Assembly: GCA_050184115.1 (NCBI GenBank) | Contig: JBFXAQ010000011.1 | Span: forward strand, 124,001 to 188,000 | Source: JACKNG01 sp050184115 | GTDB taxonomy: Bacteria > Pseudomonadota > Gammaproteobacteria > Ga0077536 | Length of the DNA: 64,000 nt | Direction: 5' to 3' | In this document: positions 1 through 8,949 of the stretch, piece after piece | Numbering within the stretch: the stretch's first letter is position 1 | Layout of the letters: every line of letters starts with the position of its first letter | Made by a program: the position numbers and the translations under genes | Notes under the pieces: model-generated | Databases searched by the model: none | The model's input: the letters and a program-made list of their open reading frames with translations, nothing else | Told to the model about the DNA's origin: nothing

Positions 1-802
1 AGATGTCCTTGACCGCAGCGCAGATCTCGTCGATGGACACCGTCACCATCTCGTCGACGTAACGTCGGGCGATGGCGAACGGTTCGGCGCCGACCTGCCG
101 CACGGCGGCACCGTCGGCGAAGATCCCGATGCGATCGAGGGTGATGCGTTCGCCGACCTCGAGCGCCCGGGTCATGCTGGCGGCCTCGTCCGCCTCGACG
201 CCGATGATCTTGATCTCCGGCGCCAGGGCCTTGACGTAGGCCGCGACGCCGGCGATGAGCCCCCCGCCGCCGACCGGCACGAAAATCGCCGCGAGCGGCC
301 GTGAGTGCTGGCGCAGGATCTCCATCGCCACCGTACCCTGCCCGGCGATGACCAAGGGATGGTCGAACGGTGGCACGTAGGTCAGGCCGTGCTTCTCCTC
401 GAGCTTGTGGGCATAAGTGCTGGCCTCGTCGTAGGTGTTGCCGTGGAGCACGATCTCGGCACCGAGCCGGCGCACCGACTCGACCTTGATCTCGGGCGTG
501 GTCTTGGGCATGACGATGGTCGCGGTGCAATCGAGCACGCGCGCGGCCAGCGCGACGCCCTGCGCGTGGTTGCCGGCCGACGCCGTGATGACTCCGCGCC
601 CGCGCTCATCCGCCGACAGCGCCGCCATCATGGTGTAGGCACCACGAATCTTGTAGGAGAACACCGGCTGCATGTCCTCGCGTTTGAGCCACACGCGATG
701 CCCGAGGCGGCGCGAGATCGCCGGCGCTTCGTCGAGCGGGGTTTCGCGTGCGACGTCGTAGACCGGCGCGCGCAGGATCATCTTCACGTAGTTGTCGAGC
801 AT
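1..802 (-). CDS. ilvA: Threonine ammonia-lyase, biosynthetic (IlvA), 3' end cut by window edge
   Basis: Deaminates threonine to 2-oxobutyrate, the first committed step of isoleucine synthesis, in the cytoplasm with PLP as cofactor. The first 267 residues are visible and form the catalytic fold-type II PLP domain. The motif SYKIRGA holds the PLP lysine at Lys51, TASAGNHAQGVA follows, and the glycine-rich phosphate-binding loop VGGGGLIAG comes later. The C-terminal ACT-like regulatory part lies beyond base 1, so the long feedback-inhibited form cannot be told from a short catabolic form; the catalytic domain resembles biosynthetic IlvA. The ATG at 802 gives the family N-terminus. The gene is divergent from rpiA with about 70 bp between, an ilvA/rpiA pairing also known in pseudomonads. 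Confidence 0.93.
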   Translation of the reverse strand, partial: MLDNYVKMILRAPVYDVARETPLDEAPAISRRLGHRVWLKREDMQPVFSYKIRGAYTMMAALSADERGRGVITASAGNHAQGVALAARVLDCTATIVMPKTTPEIKVESVRRLGAEIVLHGNTYDEASTYAHKLEEKHGLTYVPPFDHPLVIAGQGTVAMEILRQHSRPLAAIFVPVGGGGLIAGVAAYVKALAPEIKIIGVEADEAASMTRALEVGERITLDRIGIFADGAAVRQVGAEPFAIARRYVDEMVTVSIDEICAAVKDI

Positions 803-871
803 GCCGATAAGATACCATCTGCACCCGCCGCCCCGGCGGCTTTCCACCCTCACCACGGGCAGCAGGCTGAC

Positions 872-1531
872 ATGACGACGCAGGACGAGAAGAAGCGCGC
901 GGTGGCGCGCGCGGCGCTGGAGTTCGTCGAGGACAAGACCTTCGTCGGCGTCGGCACGGGCAGTACCGCGAACTGTTTCATCGACGAGCTGGCCGCCTTC
1001 AAGGGGCGCATCGAGGGCGCCGTGGCAAGCTCGGAAGCCAGCGCCGAGCGCCTGCGTGGCCACGGCATACCACTGGTCGAGTTGAACGGCGTCAGCGAAC
1101 TGATTGTCTACGTCGACGGCGCCGACGAAGCCACCCGTCACCGACACCTTGTCAAGGGTGGTGGCGGCGCACTCACCCGCGAGAAGATCGTGGCCGAGGC
1201 GGCTCGCACCTTTGTCTGCATCGTCGACGACAGCAAGCTGGTCGAGCGTCTCGGAACCTTCCCGCTGCCGGTCGAGGTCATCCCCATGGCGCGCAGCATG
1301 GTCGCACGCGAAATGGTCAAGCTGGGCGGCAGTCCAGAATGGCGGGCCGGATTTGTCACCGACAACGGTAACGTCATCCTCGACGTCCACGATCTGGTCA
1401 TCGACGATCCGGTCGCCGTCGAACGCGCCATCAACGACATCCCGGGGGTGGTCACCAACGGCCTCTTCGCGCGCCGGCCGGCCGATGTCCTGCTGGTCGC
1501 CACGAACACCGGCGTCGACCGCATCGATTGA
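872..1531 (+). CDS. rpiA: Ribose-5-phosphate isomerase A
   Basis: Interconverts ribose 5-phosphate and ribulose 5-phosphate in the non-oxidative pentose phosphate pathway. The product is 219 residues, the same length as the E. coli enzyme. It shows the substrate-binding loop VGTGSTANC, the catalytic segment YVDGADEA and the lysine/glycine loop LVKGGGGALTREK. The ATG at 872 was chosen because it yields the family length and has an AGCAGG-like ribosome site just upstream. The open frame extends far upstream only because it runs antisense through ilvA. The gene converges on tatC with 15 bp between the stop codons. Confidence 0.95.
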   Translation: MTTQDEKKRAVARAALEFVEDKTFVGVGTGSTANCFIDELAAFKGRIEGAVASSEASAERLRGHGIPLVELNGVSELIVYVDGADEATRHRHLVKGGGGALTREKIVAEAARTFVCIVDDSKLVERLGTFPLPVEVIPMARSMVAREMVKLGGSPEWRAGFVTDNGNVILDVHDLVIDDPVAVERAINDIPGVVTNGLFARRPADVLLVATNTGVDRID

Positions 1532-1546
1532 CCACCGGCGCGAGGG

Positions 1547-2347
1547 TCAGTCGTCGAGATCCTCGGGCTTGATGGTCAGCTTGCACAGCAGCAGGCCGAG
1601 TTCATAGAGCAGCCACATCGGCACCGCCAACAGGGTCTGGGAGATGACGTCGGGCGGCGTCAGCAGCATGCCGACCACAAAGGCCCCAACGATGATGTAA
1701 GGCCGCTTGGTGCCGAGCGACTCGACCGAGGTGATCCCCGTGCGCACCAACAGGTAGGTCGCGACCGGAACCTCGAAGGCCGCGCCGAAGGCGAGGAACA
1801 GCATCAGCACGAAGTCGAGGTAGTGAGTGATGTCGGTCATGATGGTCACGCCCTCGGGGGCGATGGCCGTGAAGAAGCCGAACACCAGCGGGAACACCAC
1901 GAAGTAGGCGAACGCGCAGCCGAGATAGAAGAGCAGGGTGCTGGAAACCAGCAGGGGCATGGCCAGGCGCCGCTCGTGCAGGTAAAGGCCTGGCGCGACG
2001 AAGGCCCAGGCCTGGTAGAAGATGTAAGGCACGGAGATCAGTACAGAGACGAACACCGTGAGTTTGAACGGTGCGAGAAAGGGCGAGGCGACCTGAGTCG
2101 CGATCATCGTGCCCGAGCCCGGCAGCTTGGACAGCAGCGGGTCGGCCAGCCATACATAGAGTTCGTTCGAGACCGGCATCAGGCAGAGCAGCACCGCGAA
2201 CACGCACACCAGCGTGCGCAACAGGCGGTTGCGCAGTTCGACCAGGTGCGCGACGAACGGCTTCTCGGTCGGATCCGGGCCATCGGCCGGGTCCGAACCA
2301 CCGGGCGCAGCAGCGGAAGATGAAGGTATCAGATCGTTGCTCGACAT
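1547..2347 (-). CDS. tatC: Sec-independent translocase subunit TatC
   Basis: Polytopic inner-membrane receptor of the twin-arginine translocation system. With TatB it binds folded substrates through their RR signal peptides. The product has 266 residues and about six membrane helices; the N-terminal cytoplasmic segment reads FVAHLVELRNRLLRTLV, the conserved TatC opening, and FEVPVATYLLVRTGI is a typical internal helix. It is the last gene of a tatA-tatB-tatC run transcribed behind hisE. The three genes give a complete Tat machinery with separate TatA and TatB. Confidence 0.95.
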   Translation of the reverse strand: MSSNDLIPSSSAAAPGGSDPADGPDPTEKPFVAHLVELRNRLLRTLVCVFAVLLCLMPVSNELYVWLADPLLSKLPGSGTMIATQVASPFLAPFKLTVFVSVLISVPYIFYQAWAFVAPGLYLHERRLAMPLLVSSTLLFYLGCAFAYFVVFPLVFGFFTAIAPEGVTIMTDITHYLDFVLMLFLAFGAAFEVPVATYLLVRTGITSVESLGTKRPYIIVGAFVVGMLLTPPDVISQTLLAVPMWLLYELGLLLCKLTIKPEDLDD

Positions 2348-2380
2348 GGGACGGGGAACCTCGGCCGCGGGCCGCGGGGC

Positions 2381-2791
2381 TCAGGCGTTCTGCTGACTGG
2401 GGGCGCGTTCCTGCTCGGCCGCGGACGCCACCGGTTCGGGCCGCGTCGCCGCCGCCGTGTCGCCGTGGTTATCGTCATGCCCGTCTTCGCCGGTGTCCGC
2501 GGCATCCTCGGCGGCCAGCGACGGTTGCTGGACGCGCGCCGTGGTCGCACTGGCCTCACGCACGCTCGCCTTGAGGCGGCGGTCCTCCTCGAGGAAATCC
2601 TGGTTGAGTTTGCGGAACTCTTCGGTCTGTGCCTCGCGCTCGATTTCCCGGCGCAGGTCGCGGGCCAGGCGCTGGATGTGACCGACCCATTTCCCGGTCG
2701 TGCGGATCAGGCTCGGCATGCGTTCCGGACCGACGACCAGGAGCGCGATCACGCCGATCAGGGCGAGTTCCCAGAAACCGATATCGAACAT
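2381..2791 (-). CDS. tatB: Sec-independent translocase subunit TatB
   Basis: Single-span inner-membrane protein that forms the Tat substrate-receptor complex with TatC. The 136-residue product opens MFDIGFWELALIGVIALLVV, which is the TatB signature (the Phe-Asp-Ile-Gly-Phe start and the glutamate in the membrane helix). An amphipathic helix follows, then a long charged, Ala/Gln-rich tail expected to be flexible. The start at 2791 is set by the family N-terminus; an upstream ATG in frame would add 18 unrelated residues. It lies 10 bp after tatA and 33 bp before tatC. Confidence 0.93.
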   Translation of the reverse strand: MFDIGFWELALIGVIALLVVGPERMPSLIRTTGKWVGHIQRLARDLRREIEREAQTEEFRKLNQDFLEEDRRLKASVREASATTARVQQPSLAAEDAADTGEDGHDDNHGDTAAATRPEPVASAAEQERAPSQQNA

Positions 2792-2801
2792 CGGGGCGCG
2801 A

Positions 2802-3020
2802 TCAGACGCGTTCCTTCTCAGTCCGCGCTTCACCTTCGATGACACGGCGATTGTCCGCCGTCGGCGTGTCGTCGTCCGCCGACGTGTCGTCCTTCATCGC
2901 CTTGCGGAAGTCGCGGATCCAGCCCCCGACGTCACCGCCGATGTTCTTGATCTTCTTAGTGCCGAACACCAGCACCACGATGATCAGGATGACGACCAGC
3001 TCTTTGATACCGAATCCCAT
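2802..3020 (-). CDS. tatA: Sec-independent translocase subunit TatA
   Basis: Pore-forming or membrane-weakening subunit of the Tat translocon. The product has 72 residues: one N-terminal membrane helix (MGFGIKELVVILIIVVLVFG), the FG hinge, and an amphipathic helix beginning TKKIKNIGGDVGGWIRDFR, followed by an acidic tail. The length and the KKI/GGD features fit TatA rather than TatB. It sits 39 bp downstream of hisE, so it is probably co-transcribed with the his genes, a junction found in several beta- and gammaproteobacteria. Confidence 0.94.
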   Translation of the reverse strand: MGFGIKELVVILIIVVLVFGTKKIKNIGGDVGGWIRDFRKAMKDDTSADDDTPTADNRRVIEGEARTEKERV

Positions 3021-3059
3021 GCTTGCCTCCGTTGCACGTGGCGCTAATCTGACCGTCGG

Positions 3060-3383
3060 TCAGCCTTTCGCCTGCCGTGCCGCTTTTTCTTCCAGACCTG
3101 AACGACCGAAGCGCCGCTCGAGTTCCGCCAAAACTTCGCCGGGCTCGATATCGAGATACTTGAGCATCACCACGGAATGAAACCATAAATCCGCAGTCTC
3201 GTATATCACCGCACCACGCTCGCCGTTCTTGCCCGCGATGATCGTTTCCGTGGCCTCTTCGCCCAGCTTTTTCAGGATCTTGTCGATGCCCGCATGAAGC
3301 AACGAGGCGACGTAGGACGAGTCCGGATCGCTGTCGCGACGCTCGTCGACGACCGCGGCGAGACGCTCGAGTACTTCGCTCAT
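3060..3383 (-). CDS. hisE: Phosphoribosyl-ATP pyrophosphatase HisE
   Basis: Catalyses the second step of histidine synthesis, hydrolysing PR-ATP to PR-AMP and pyrophosphate. The product is 107 residues and all-helical in type (MazG-like fold). It carries the metal-binding glutamates in KLGEEATETIIAGK and the ETADLWFH motif. The ATG at 3383 gives the family N-terminus. It is a stand-alone protein, whereas enteric bacteria fuse this domain to HisI. It follows hisI by 28 bp. Confidence 0.93.
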   Translation of the reverse strand: MSEVLERLAAVVDERRDSDPDSSYVASLLHAGIDKILKKLGEEATETIIAGKNGERGAVIYETADLWFHSVVMLKYLDIEPGEVLAELERRFGRSGLEEKAARQAKG

Positions 3384-3411
3384 GTCATCACCCCATGGAC
3401 CGTCGGCGCGG

Positions 3412-3794
3412 TCATTGGTTGCCGTATATGTCTGCCGGATCGCGCAGCACCGGGTCGGTCTCGCGCCATGCCCCGTCCTCGAGACGACGGTAGAAGCAGC
3501 GGGCCCGCCCGGTGTGGCAAGCGATGCCGCCGGCCTGCTCGACCAGCAGGAGGATCGCATCGGCATCGCAGTCGAGTCGCACCTCGCGCAGGTGTTGCAC
3601 GTGCCCGGATTCCTCGCCCTTGCGCCACAGCTTGTTGCGCGAGCGCGACCAGTAAACCGCGCGCCCTTCCGCTAAGCTCGCTTCCAGCGCCAAACGGTTC
3701 ATCCAGGCCAGTGTCAGCACCTGGCCCGAGACGGCATCCTGCGTGATCACGGGGGCAAGGCCACGGTCGTCCCAGGCCACTTCGTCCAGCCAGC

Positions 3795-3798
<4 letters not shown>
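3412..3798 (-). CDS. hisI: Phosphoribosyl-AMP cyclohydrolase HisI
   Basis: Third step of histidine synthesis: opens the adenine ring of PR-AMP using zinc and magnesium. The 128-residue protein shows LTLAWMNRLALE, the conserved YWSRSRNKLWRKGE stretch, the Mg-binding DCDAD motif and zinc-ligand cysteines in GGIACHTGRARCFY. It starts with GTG at 3798 in a 4-bp GTGA overlap with the hisF stop, which suggests translational coupling. The HisE activity is encoded separately just downstream. Confidence 0.94.
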
Positions 3799-4562
<764 letters not shown>

Positions 4563-5312
4563 TCAGGGTGCCGCATCGCCGCACAGTTCGTCGGCGAGGC
4601 GCTGAGCCTCACCGAAATCGAGCGTCCCCTCGTAGATCGCGCGCCCGGTAATCGCGCCCGTGATGCCTTCCGGGAACACGTTGCACAGCGCCCGGATGTC
4701 GTCGAGATTGGTCACACCGCCGGAGGCGATGACCGGGATGGTGAGCTGCCGCGCGAACTCGACGGTGGCCTCGATGTTGAGGCCGGTCATCATGCCGTCG
4801 CGGCCGATGTCAGTGAAAACGATGGCGGCGACGCCGTCAGTTTCGAAATGCTGCGCGAGGTCGATCGCATCGTGGCGCGACAGCTTCGACCAGCCGTCGA
4901 TGGCGACCTTGCCATCGCGCACATCGAGCCCGACGATGATGTGGCCGGGAAATTCGAGGCAGACGTCGGACACGAAGTGCGGCGCGGTCACCGCCTTGGT
5001 ACCGAGAATGACGAACCGCACCCCCGCATCGAGGTAGCGCTGGATGGTGTCCTCGTCACGAATGCCGCCACCGACCTGGATCGGCACCTGCGGACAGGCC
5101 TCGCAGATGGCGTGGATGATCTCGGAGTTGATCGGTCGCCCGTCGGTGGCTCCATTGAGATCGACGATGTGCAGGCGCCGTGCGCCGGCCTCGGCCCACC
5201 GCCGGGCGACGGCGACGGGATCGTCGGAGTAGACGGTACCCTGCGACATGTCTCCCTGGCGCAGGCGGACGCATTTACCGTCCTTGATATCAATGGCGGG
5301 TATCAACAGCAT
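4563..5312 (-). CDS. hisA: 1-(5-phosphoribosyl) imidazole-4-carboxamide isomerase HisA
   Basis: Amadori isomerase converting ProFAR to PRFAR in histidine synthesis. It is a 249-residue TIM barrel paralogous to HisF, opening MLLIPAIDIKDGKCVRLRQG. Two phosphate-binding loops, VGGGIRD and ASGGVTN, are present along with the catalytic Asp in AIDIKDG and the FTDIGRDGMMTG segment. It is the first gene of the visible his-tat run. hisB and hisH, often directly upstream, are absent here; polA ends 123 bp upstream instead. Confidence 0.96.
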   Translation of the reverse strand: MLLIPAIDIKDGKCVRLRQGDMSQGTVYSDDPVAVARRWAEAGARRLHIVDLNGATDGRPINSEIIHAICEACPQVPIQVGGGIRDEDTIQRYLDAGVRFVILGTKAVTAPHFVSDVCLEFPGHIIVGLDVRDGKVAIDGWSKLSRHDAIDLAQHFETDGVAAIVFTDIGRDGMMTGLNIEATVEFARQLTIPVIASGGVTNLDDIRALCNVFPEGITGAITGRAIYEGTLDFGEAQRLADELCGDAAP

Positions 5313-5361
5313 GGGACTGTGAGCGCGGACGATGGCTGGAGTGGGCGTCGGCGTTGGGCTT

Positions 5362-5393
5362 GTTATAGCTCTATGCTCAAAATGTTAGCACAA
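5362..5393 (-). promoter_or_regulatory. Weak candidate promoter for the hisAFIE-tatABC run
   Basis: This is an AT-rich patch between polA and hisA on the minus strand. A TATAAC hexamer lies about 50 nt before the hisA start and TTGTGC lies 20 nt further upstream. The spacer is longer than the optimal 17, so this is only suggestive. The patch stands out from the surrounding GC-rich DNA, which is the main reason to mark it. Confidence 0.25.
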
Positions 5394-5435
5394 GCGACCG
5401 GGCGTTATGCATCCGCGGCGTTCGTCACCGCGGGA

Positions 5436-8135
5436 TCAATGGGCTTCATCCCAGTTCGCGCCGCGCCCGACCTCGACGATGAGCGGTACGGCGAGGTCCG
5501 CCGCCCCTTCCATGATGCCGCGCACGGCCTCGGCCACGCCATCGACGGCGTCGCGCTCGACCTCGAGCACCAGTTCGTCGTGGACCTGCATGATCAGCGC
5601 GGCGTCGTGCCCGCACCCGGCCAGCCACGCATCGACGGCGATCATGGCACGCTTGATGATATCGGCGGCTGTGCCCTGCATGGGAGCGTTGATGGCGGTG
5701 CGCTCGGCGTACTGGCGCATCTGCGGGTTCCGGGCGTTGATGTCTGGCAGGTAGAGGCGCCGTCCGAACACGGTTTCGACGTAGCCCTGCTCGCGGGCAC
5801 GTTCCCGGGTGCCGTCCATGTAGGCGCGAACGCCGGGATAGCGGGCGAAGTAGCGATCGATGTAATCCTGTGCAGCACCACGCTCGATGCCGAGCTGGCG
5901 CGCCAGGCCGAAAGCCGACATGCCGTAGATTAGGCCGAAATTGATTGCCTTCGCAGCGCGGCGCTGGTCGTCGCCGACCTCGTCCAGGCTAGCGCCAAAG
6001 ACCTCGGCCGCGGTCGCCCGGTGGACGTCCAGTCCTTGTTCGAAGGCTCCCAGCAGCCCGGCATCTCCCGACAGGTGGGCCATGATGCGCAGCTCGATCT
6101 GCGAGTAGTCGGCGGCCAGCAGCAGCTTGCCCGGCGGCGCCACGAAGGCCTGGCGTATGCGTCTGCCCTCGGTGGTGCGCACCGGGATGTTCTGCAGGTT
6201 CGGATCGGACGACGACAGGCGCCCGGTGGCAGCGACGGCCTGGTGGTAGCTGGTGTGTACCCGTCCGGTGTCGGGGTCGACCTGGCCCGGCAGCTTGTCG
6301 GTATAGGTCGACTTGAGTTTCGCCAGGCCACGGTGGTCGAGGATGAGGCGCGGCAGGTCGTAATCGTGGGCCAGCTCGGCGAGCACCGCTTCGGCGGTCG
6401 AGGGCTGGCCCTTGGGCGTCTTCTGCAGCACCGGCAGCCCGAGCTTGTCGAACAAGATCGCCTGGATCTGCTTGGGCGAACCGATATTGAATACCTCGCC
6501 CGCCGCGTCGTGGGCGCGTACCTCGATCTCTGCCATGCGCTGCTCTAGCTCGGCGCTCTGCTCGAGCAGCATGCGGGTGTCGACATAGACACCCCGTCGC
6601 TCCATATCGGAGAGCACCGGCACCAGCGGGATCTCGATGGCGCCGTAGACCGCCGCCAGGCCCGGCGTGTCGGCAATCTGTGGGTGCAATGCCTGATGCA
6701 GGCGCAGGCAGACCTCGGCGTCCTCGGCGGCATAGGGCGTGGCGTCGGCGATGGCCACCTCGGCGAAACCGATCTGCTTGGCACCCCTGCCGGTTACGTC
6801 CTCGTAGTGGATGGTGCGGTGATTGAGGTATTTCTGCGCGACCGAATCGAAATCGTGACGTGACGCCGTCGAATTCAGCACGTAGGACTCGAGCATGGTG
6901 TCGTGCGCGATACCGCGCAGCACGATGCCATGATTGGCGAGCACGTTGCGATCGTACTTGAGATTGTGGCCGACCTTGGCCCGCGCCGGATCCTCGAGGA
7001 GTGGCCGCAGACGCTCCAGTACCTCGGTGCGCGGCAGTTGCTCCGGGCATCCGGGATAGTCATGGGCCAGCGGCACGTAGGCCGCGCGGCCGGTCACGGT
7101 GGCGAAAGAGACCCCGACAATCTCGGCCTGCATGTAATCGAGCGAGGTGGTCTCGGTATCGAAAGCGAAGTACGAGGCCGCCTCCAGCATCGCCAGCCAG
7201 CGATCGAGGCCCGCCTCGTCGAGGACCGACTCGTACTCCGCTGTGGGCGCGTCGGGCGGTGCCAGGCGAGACTCGGCGACACCACTGTCTTCCAGTTCCT
7301 TGAGCCAGCTATTGAACTCGAAGGTGCGGTAAAGCTCGACCAGTCGCGTGGCATCGAGTGGTGCGCGGACCAACTGACGAACATCGGCGTCGACCTCGAC
7401 ATCGCGCAGAATCGTGACCAGTTTGCGCGACAGCGGCAGTTGCTCGAGGGCGTCACGCAGGTTGTCTCCGATCTTGCCCTTGATGTCCTCGGCATGGGCG
7501 ACGATGGCATCGAGACTGCCGTACTCCGCGAGCCATTTCACCGCCGTCTTAGGCCCGACCTTGGGTACACCGGGAATGTTGTCGACGGTGTCGCCGACCA
7601 GGGTCAGGTAGTCGATGATGCGATCCGGCGGGACGCCGAACTTGGCCTCGACACCCGCGCGGTCGAGCACCGAGTCATCCATGGTATTGACCAGCGAAAC
7701 GTGGTCATTGACCAGCTGGGCGAGGTCTTTGTCACCAGTCGATATGACGACCTCCATGTCGGCGGCCTCGGCACGGGTCGCCAGCGTACCGATGACGTCG
7801 TCGGCTTCGACACCGGCAACCTGCAGCAATGGATAGCCGAGCGCACGGATGATGTCGTGCAGCGGCTCGATCTGGACGGCGAGTTCGTCCGGCATGGGCG
7901 GCCGATTGGCCTTGTATTCGGCGTACCACGCGTCACGCAACGTCGGCCCACGCGGATCGAACACCACCGCGAAATAGTCCGGCTGATAGGTCTGGACCAA
8001 GCGCCGCAACATGGCGATGACGCCGTGCATCGCGCCCGTGGGGTGATGCTTCGAGTTCGTCAGCATCGGCAAGGCATGAAAAGCCCGGTACAAGTAGGAC
8101 GAGCCGTCGACCAGAACGAGGGTTTTGCGAGCCAT
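5436..8135 (-). CDS. polA: DNA polymerase I
   Basis: Repair and Okazaki-fragment-processing polymerase of 899 residues with all three domains: 5'-3' exonuclease (about 1-290, with LVDGSSYLYRAFHA and the EADDVIGTLA acidic cluster), 3'-5' exonuclease (about 310-500) and polymerase (about 510-899). The proofreading site appears intact, with FDTETT (DxE) and YAAEDAEVC. Polymerase motif A is LLAADYSQIELRIMAH and motif C is MQVHDELVLEV. The gene is divergent from the DUF2782 gene with 109 bp between. A polA, DUF2782, thrB neighbourhood is also seen in pseudomonads. Confidence 0.97.
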   Translation of the reverse strand: MARKTLVLVDGSSYLYRAFHALPMLTNSKHHPTGAMHGVIAMLRRLVQTYQPDYFAVVFDPRGPTLRDAWYAEYKANRPPMPDELAVQIEPLHDIIRALGYPLLQVAGVEADDVIGTLATRAEAADMEVVISTGDKDLAQLVNDHVSLVNTMDDSVLDRAGVEAKFGVPPDRIIDYLTLVGDTVDNIPGVPKVGPKTAVKWLAEYGSLDAIVAHAEDIKGKIGDNLRDALEQLPLSRKLVTILRDVEVDADVRQLVRAPLDATRLVELYRTFEFNSWLKELEDSGVAESRLAPPDAPTAEYESVLDEAGLDRWLAMLEAASYFAFDTETTSLDYMQAEIVGVSFATVTGRAAYVPLAHDYPGCPEQLPRTEVLERLRPLLEDPARAKVGHNLKYDRNVLANHGIVLRGIAHDTMLESYVLNSTASRHDFDSVAQKYLNHRTIHYEDVTGRGAKQIGFAEVAIADATPYAAEDAEVCLRLHQALHPQIADTPGLAAVYGAIEIPLVPVLSDMERRGVYVDTRMLLEQSAELEQRMAEIEVRAHDAAGEVFNIGSPKQIQAILFDKLGLPVLQKTPKGQPSTAEAVLAELAHDYDLPRLILDHRGLAKLKSTYTDKLPGQVDPDTGRVHTSYHQAVAATGRLSSSDPNLQNIPVRTTEGRRIRQAFVAPPGKLLLAADYSQIELRIMAHLSGDAGLLGAFEQGLDVHRATAAEVFGASLDEVGDDQRRAAKAINFGLIYGMSAFGLARQLGIERGAAQDYIDRYFARYPGVRAYMDGTRERAREQGYVETVFGRRLYLPDINARNPQMRQYAERTAINAPMQGTAADIIKRAMIAVDAWLAGCGHDAALIMQVHDELVLEVERDAVDGVAEAVRGIMEGAADLAVPLIVEVGRGANWDEAH

Positions 8136-8244
8136 GCCGAAATTGCCTGCGCGAGCGCGTGGCGGCGCTGATTTGCCGGGGGTTCGATGCTATTCTATCG
8201 CCCCACCGACGCCCAAAGATCATGTCGCCGAGAACGTCAGCCCC

Positions 8245-8607
8245 ATGAAATTCCGCGCCACCGTCTTGCTGCCCGCCATCCTTCTCGCGAGCTTCGCGCA
8301 GGCCGACGAGGAAGCGACGGCACCCGAGTTCGTCGAGGTTCCGCCGCCGCCGCCGGTCAACATCGACCCGCAAGCTGGAGTGGAGGGCGACGAGGAACTC
8401 GAACCCGAAGTGACCATCATCAATCGCAAGGACGCCACCTACGAGGAATACCGGCTCAACGGACGTCTCTACATGGTGAAGGTCAAGCCAGTGGTCGGAC
8501 CGCCCTATTACTACGTCGACCGCGATGGTGATGGCCTCATGGAAACCCGCATGAACGAGCGCACGTCGAAGCCGACGGTGCCACAATGGGTGATTTTCAG
8601 CTGGTAG
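8245..8607 (+). CDS. DUF2782-type small exported protein
   Basis: A 120-residue protein with a signal peptide (about residues 1-20, MKFRATVLLPAILLASFAQA) and then an acidic/proline segment containing VPPPPPVNIDP. A compact C-terminal domain follows with EYRLNGRLYMVKVKP and PPYYYVDRDGDGLMETR, ending in a Trp-containing strand. This pattern matches the uncharacterised DUF2782 family found beside polA and thrB in gammaproteobacteria. No enzymatic residues can be named; periplasmic location is inferred from the signal peptide. The ATG at 8245 was chosen because it starts the signal peptide. Confidence 0.8.
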   Translation: MKFRATVLLPAILLASFAQADEEATAPEFVEVPPPPPVNIDPQAGVEGDEELEPEVTIINRKDATYEEYRLNGRLYMVKVKPVVGPPYYYVDRDGDGLMETRMNERTSKPTVPQWVIFSW

Positions 8608-8949
8608 GGGCTGGGTCCGAAACCCGATCGTCTGCCCCCTGCCACGATTGACGCGGTGGCTCGGCGACGCGGAGCAAGAACCGTGCGACGCGGCTGCATG
8701 AGTCGGCGATGGCATCGCCAGACGCGAAACCAGTTGCGAACCGTGGGTATCCGCCGTCCGGCATGCGCCGTGGCAAAGCGGCCTTCGGGAGCCCTAGCGC
8801 TGTACCCTGCACACCTCACCCCGTGCGATGCGCTCGGCGGGACAAGCTTGATATCGACGATTGGGCATCACGCGCAGAGCGTGCGCGGCGGGCAGCCCAT
8901 CGCTTTCGCCGCCTGATGGCGCGTCGCAGCCGAGACCTGCCGCACGATC
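8608..8949 (+). other. Intergenic region without a recognisable gene
   Basis: 342 bp between the DUF2782 gene and thrB. Short open frames here have arginine-rich, low-information translations, no plausible ribosome sites and no family resemblance. I see no clear terminator hairpin with a T-run and no tRNA-like fold. In pseudomonads other genes can lie in this area; here the gap looks empty apart from whatever promoter thrB uses. Confidence 0.5.

Noticed and set aside
305..871. Long plus-strand open frame continuous with rpiA
   Set aside because: It runs antisense through ilvA, whose minus-strand translation is a clear PLP enzyme; RpiA homology begins only at 872.
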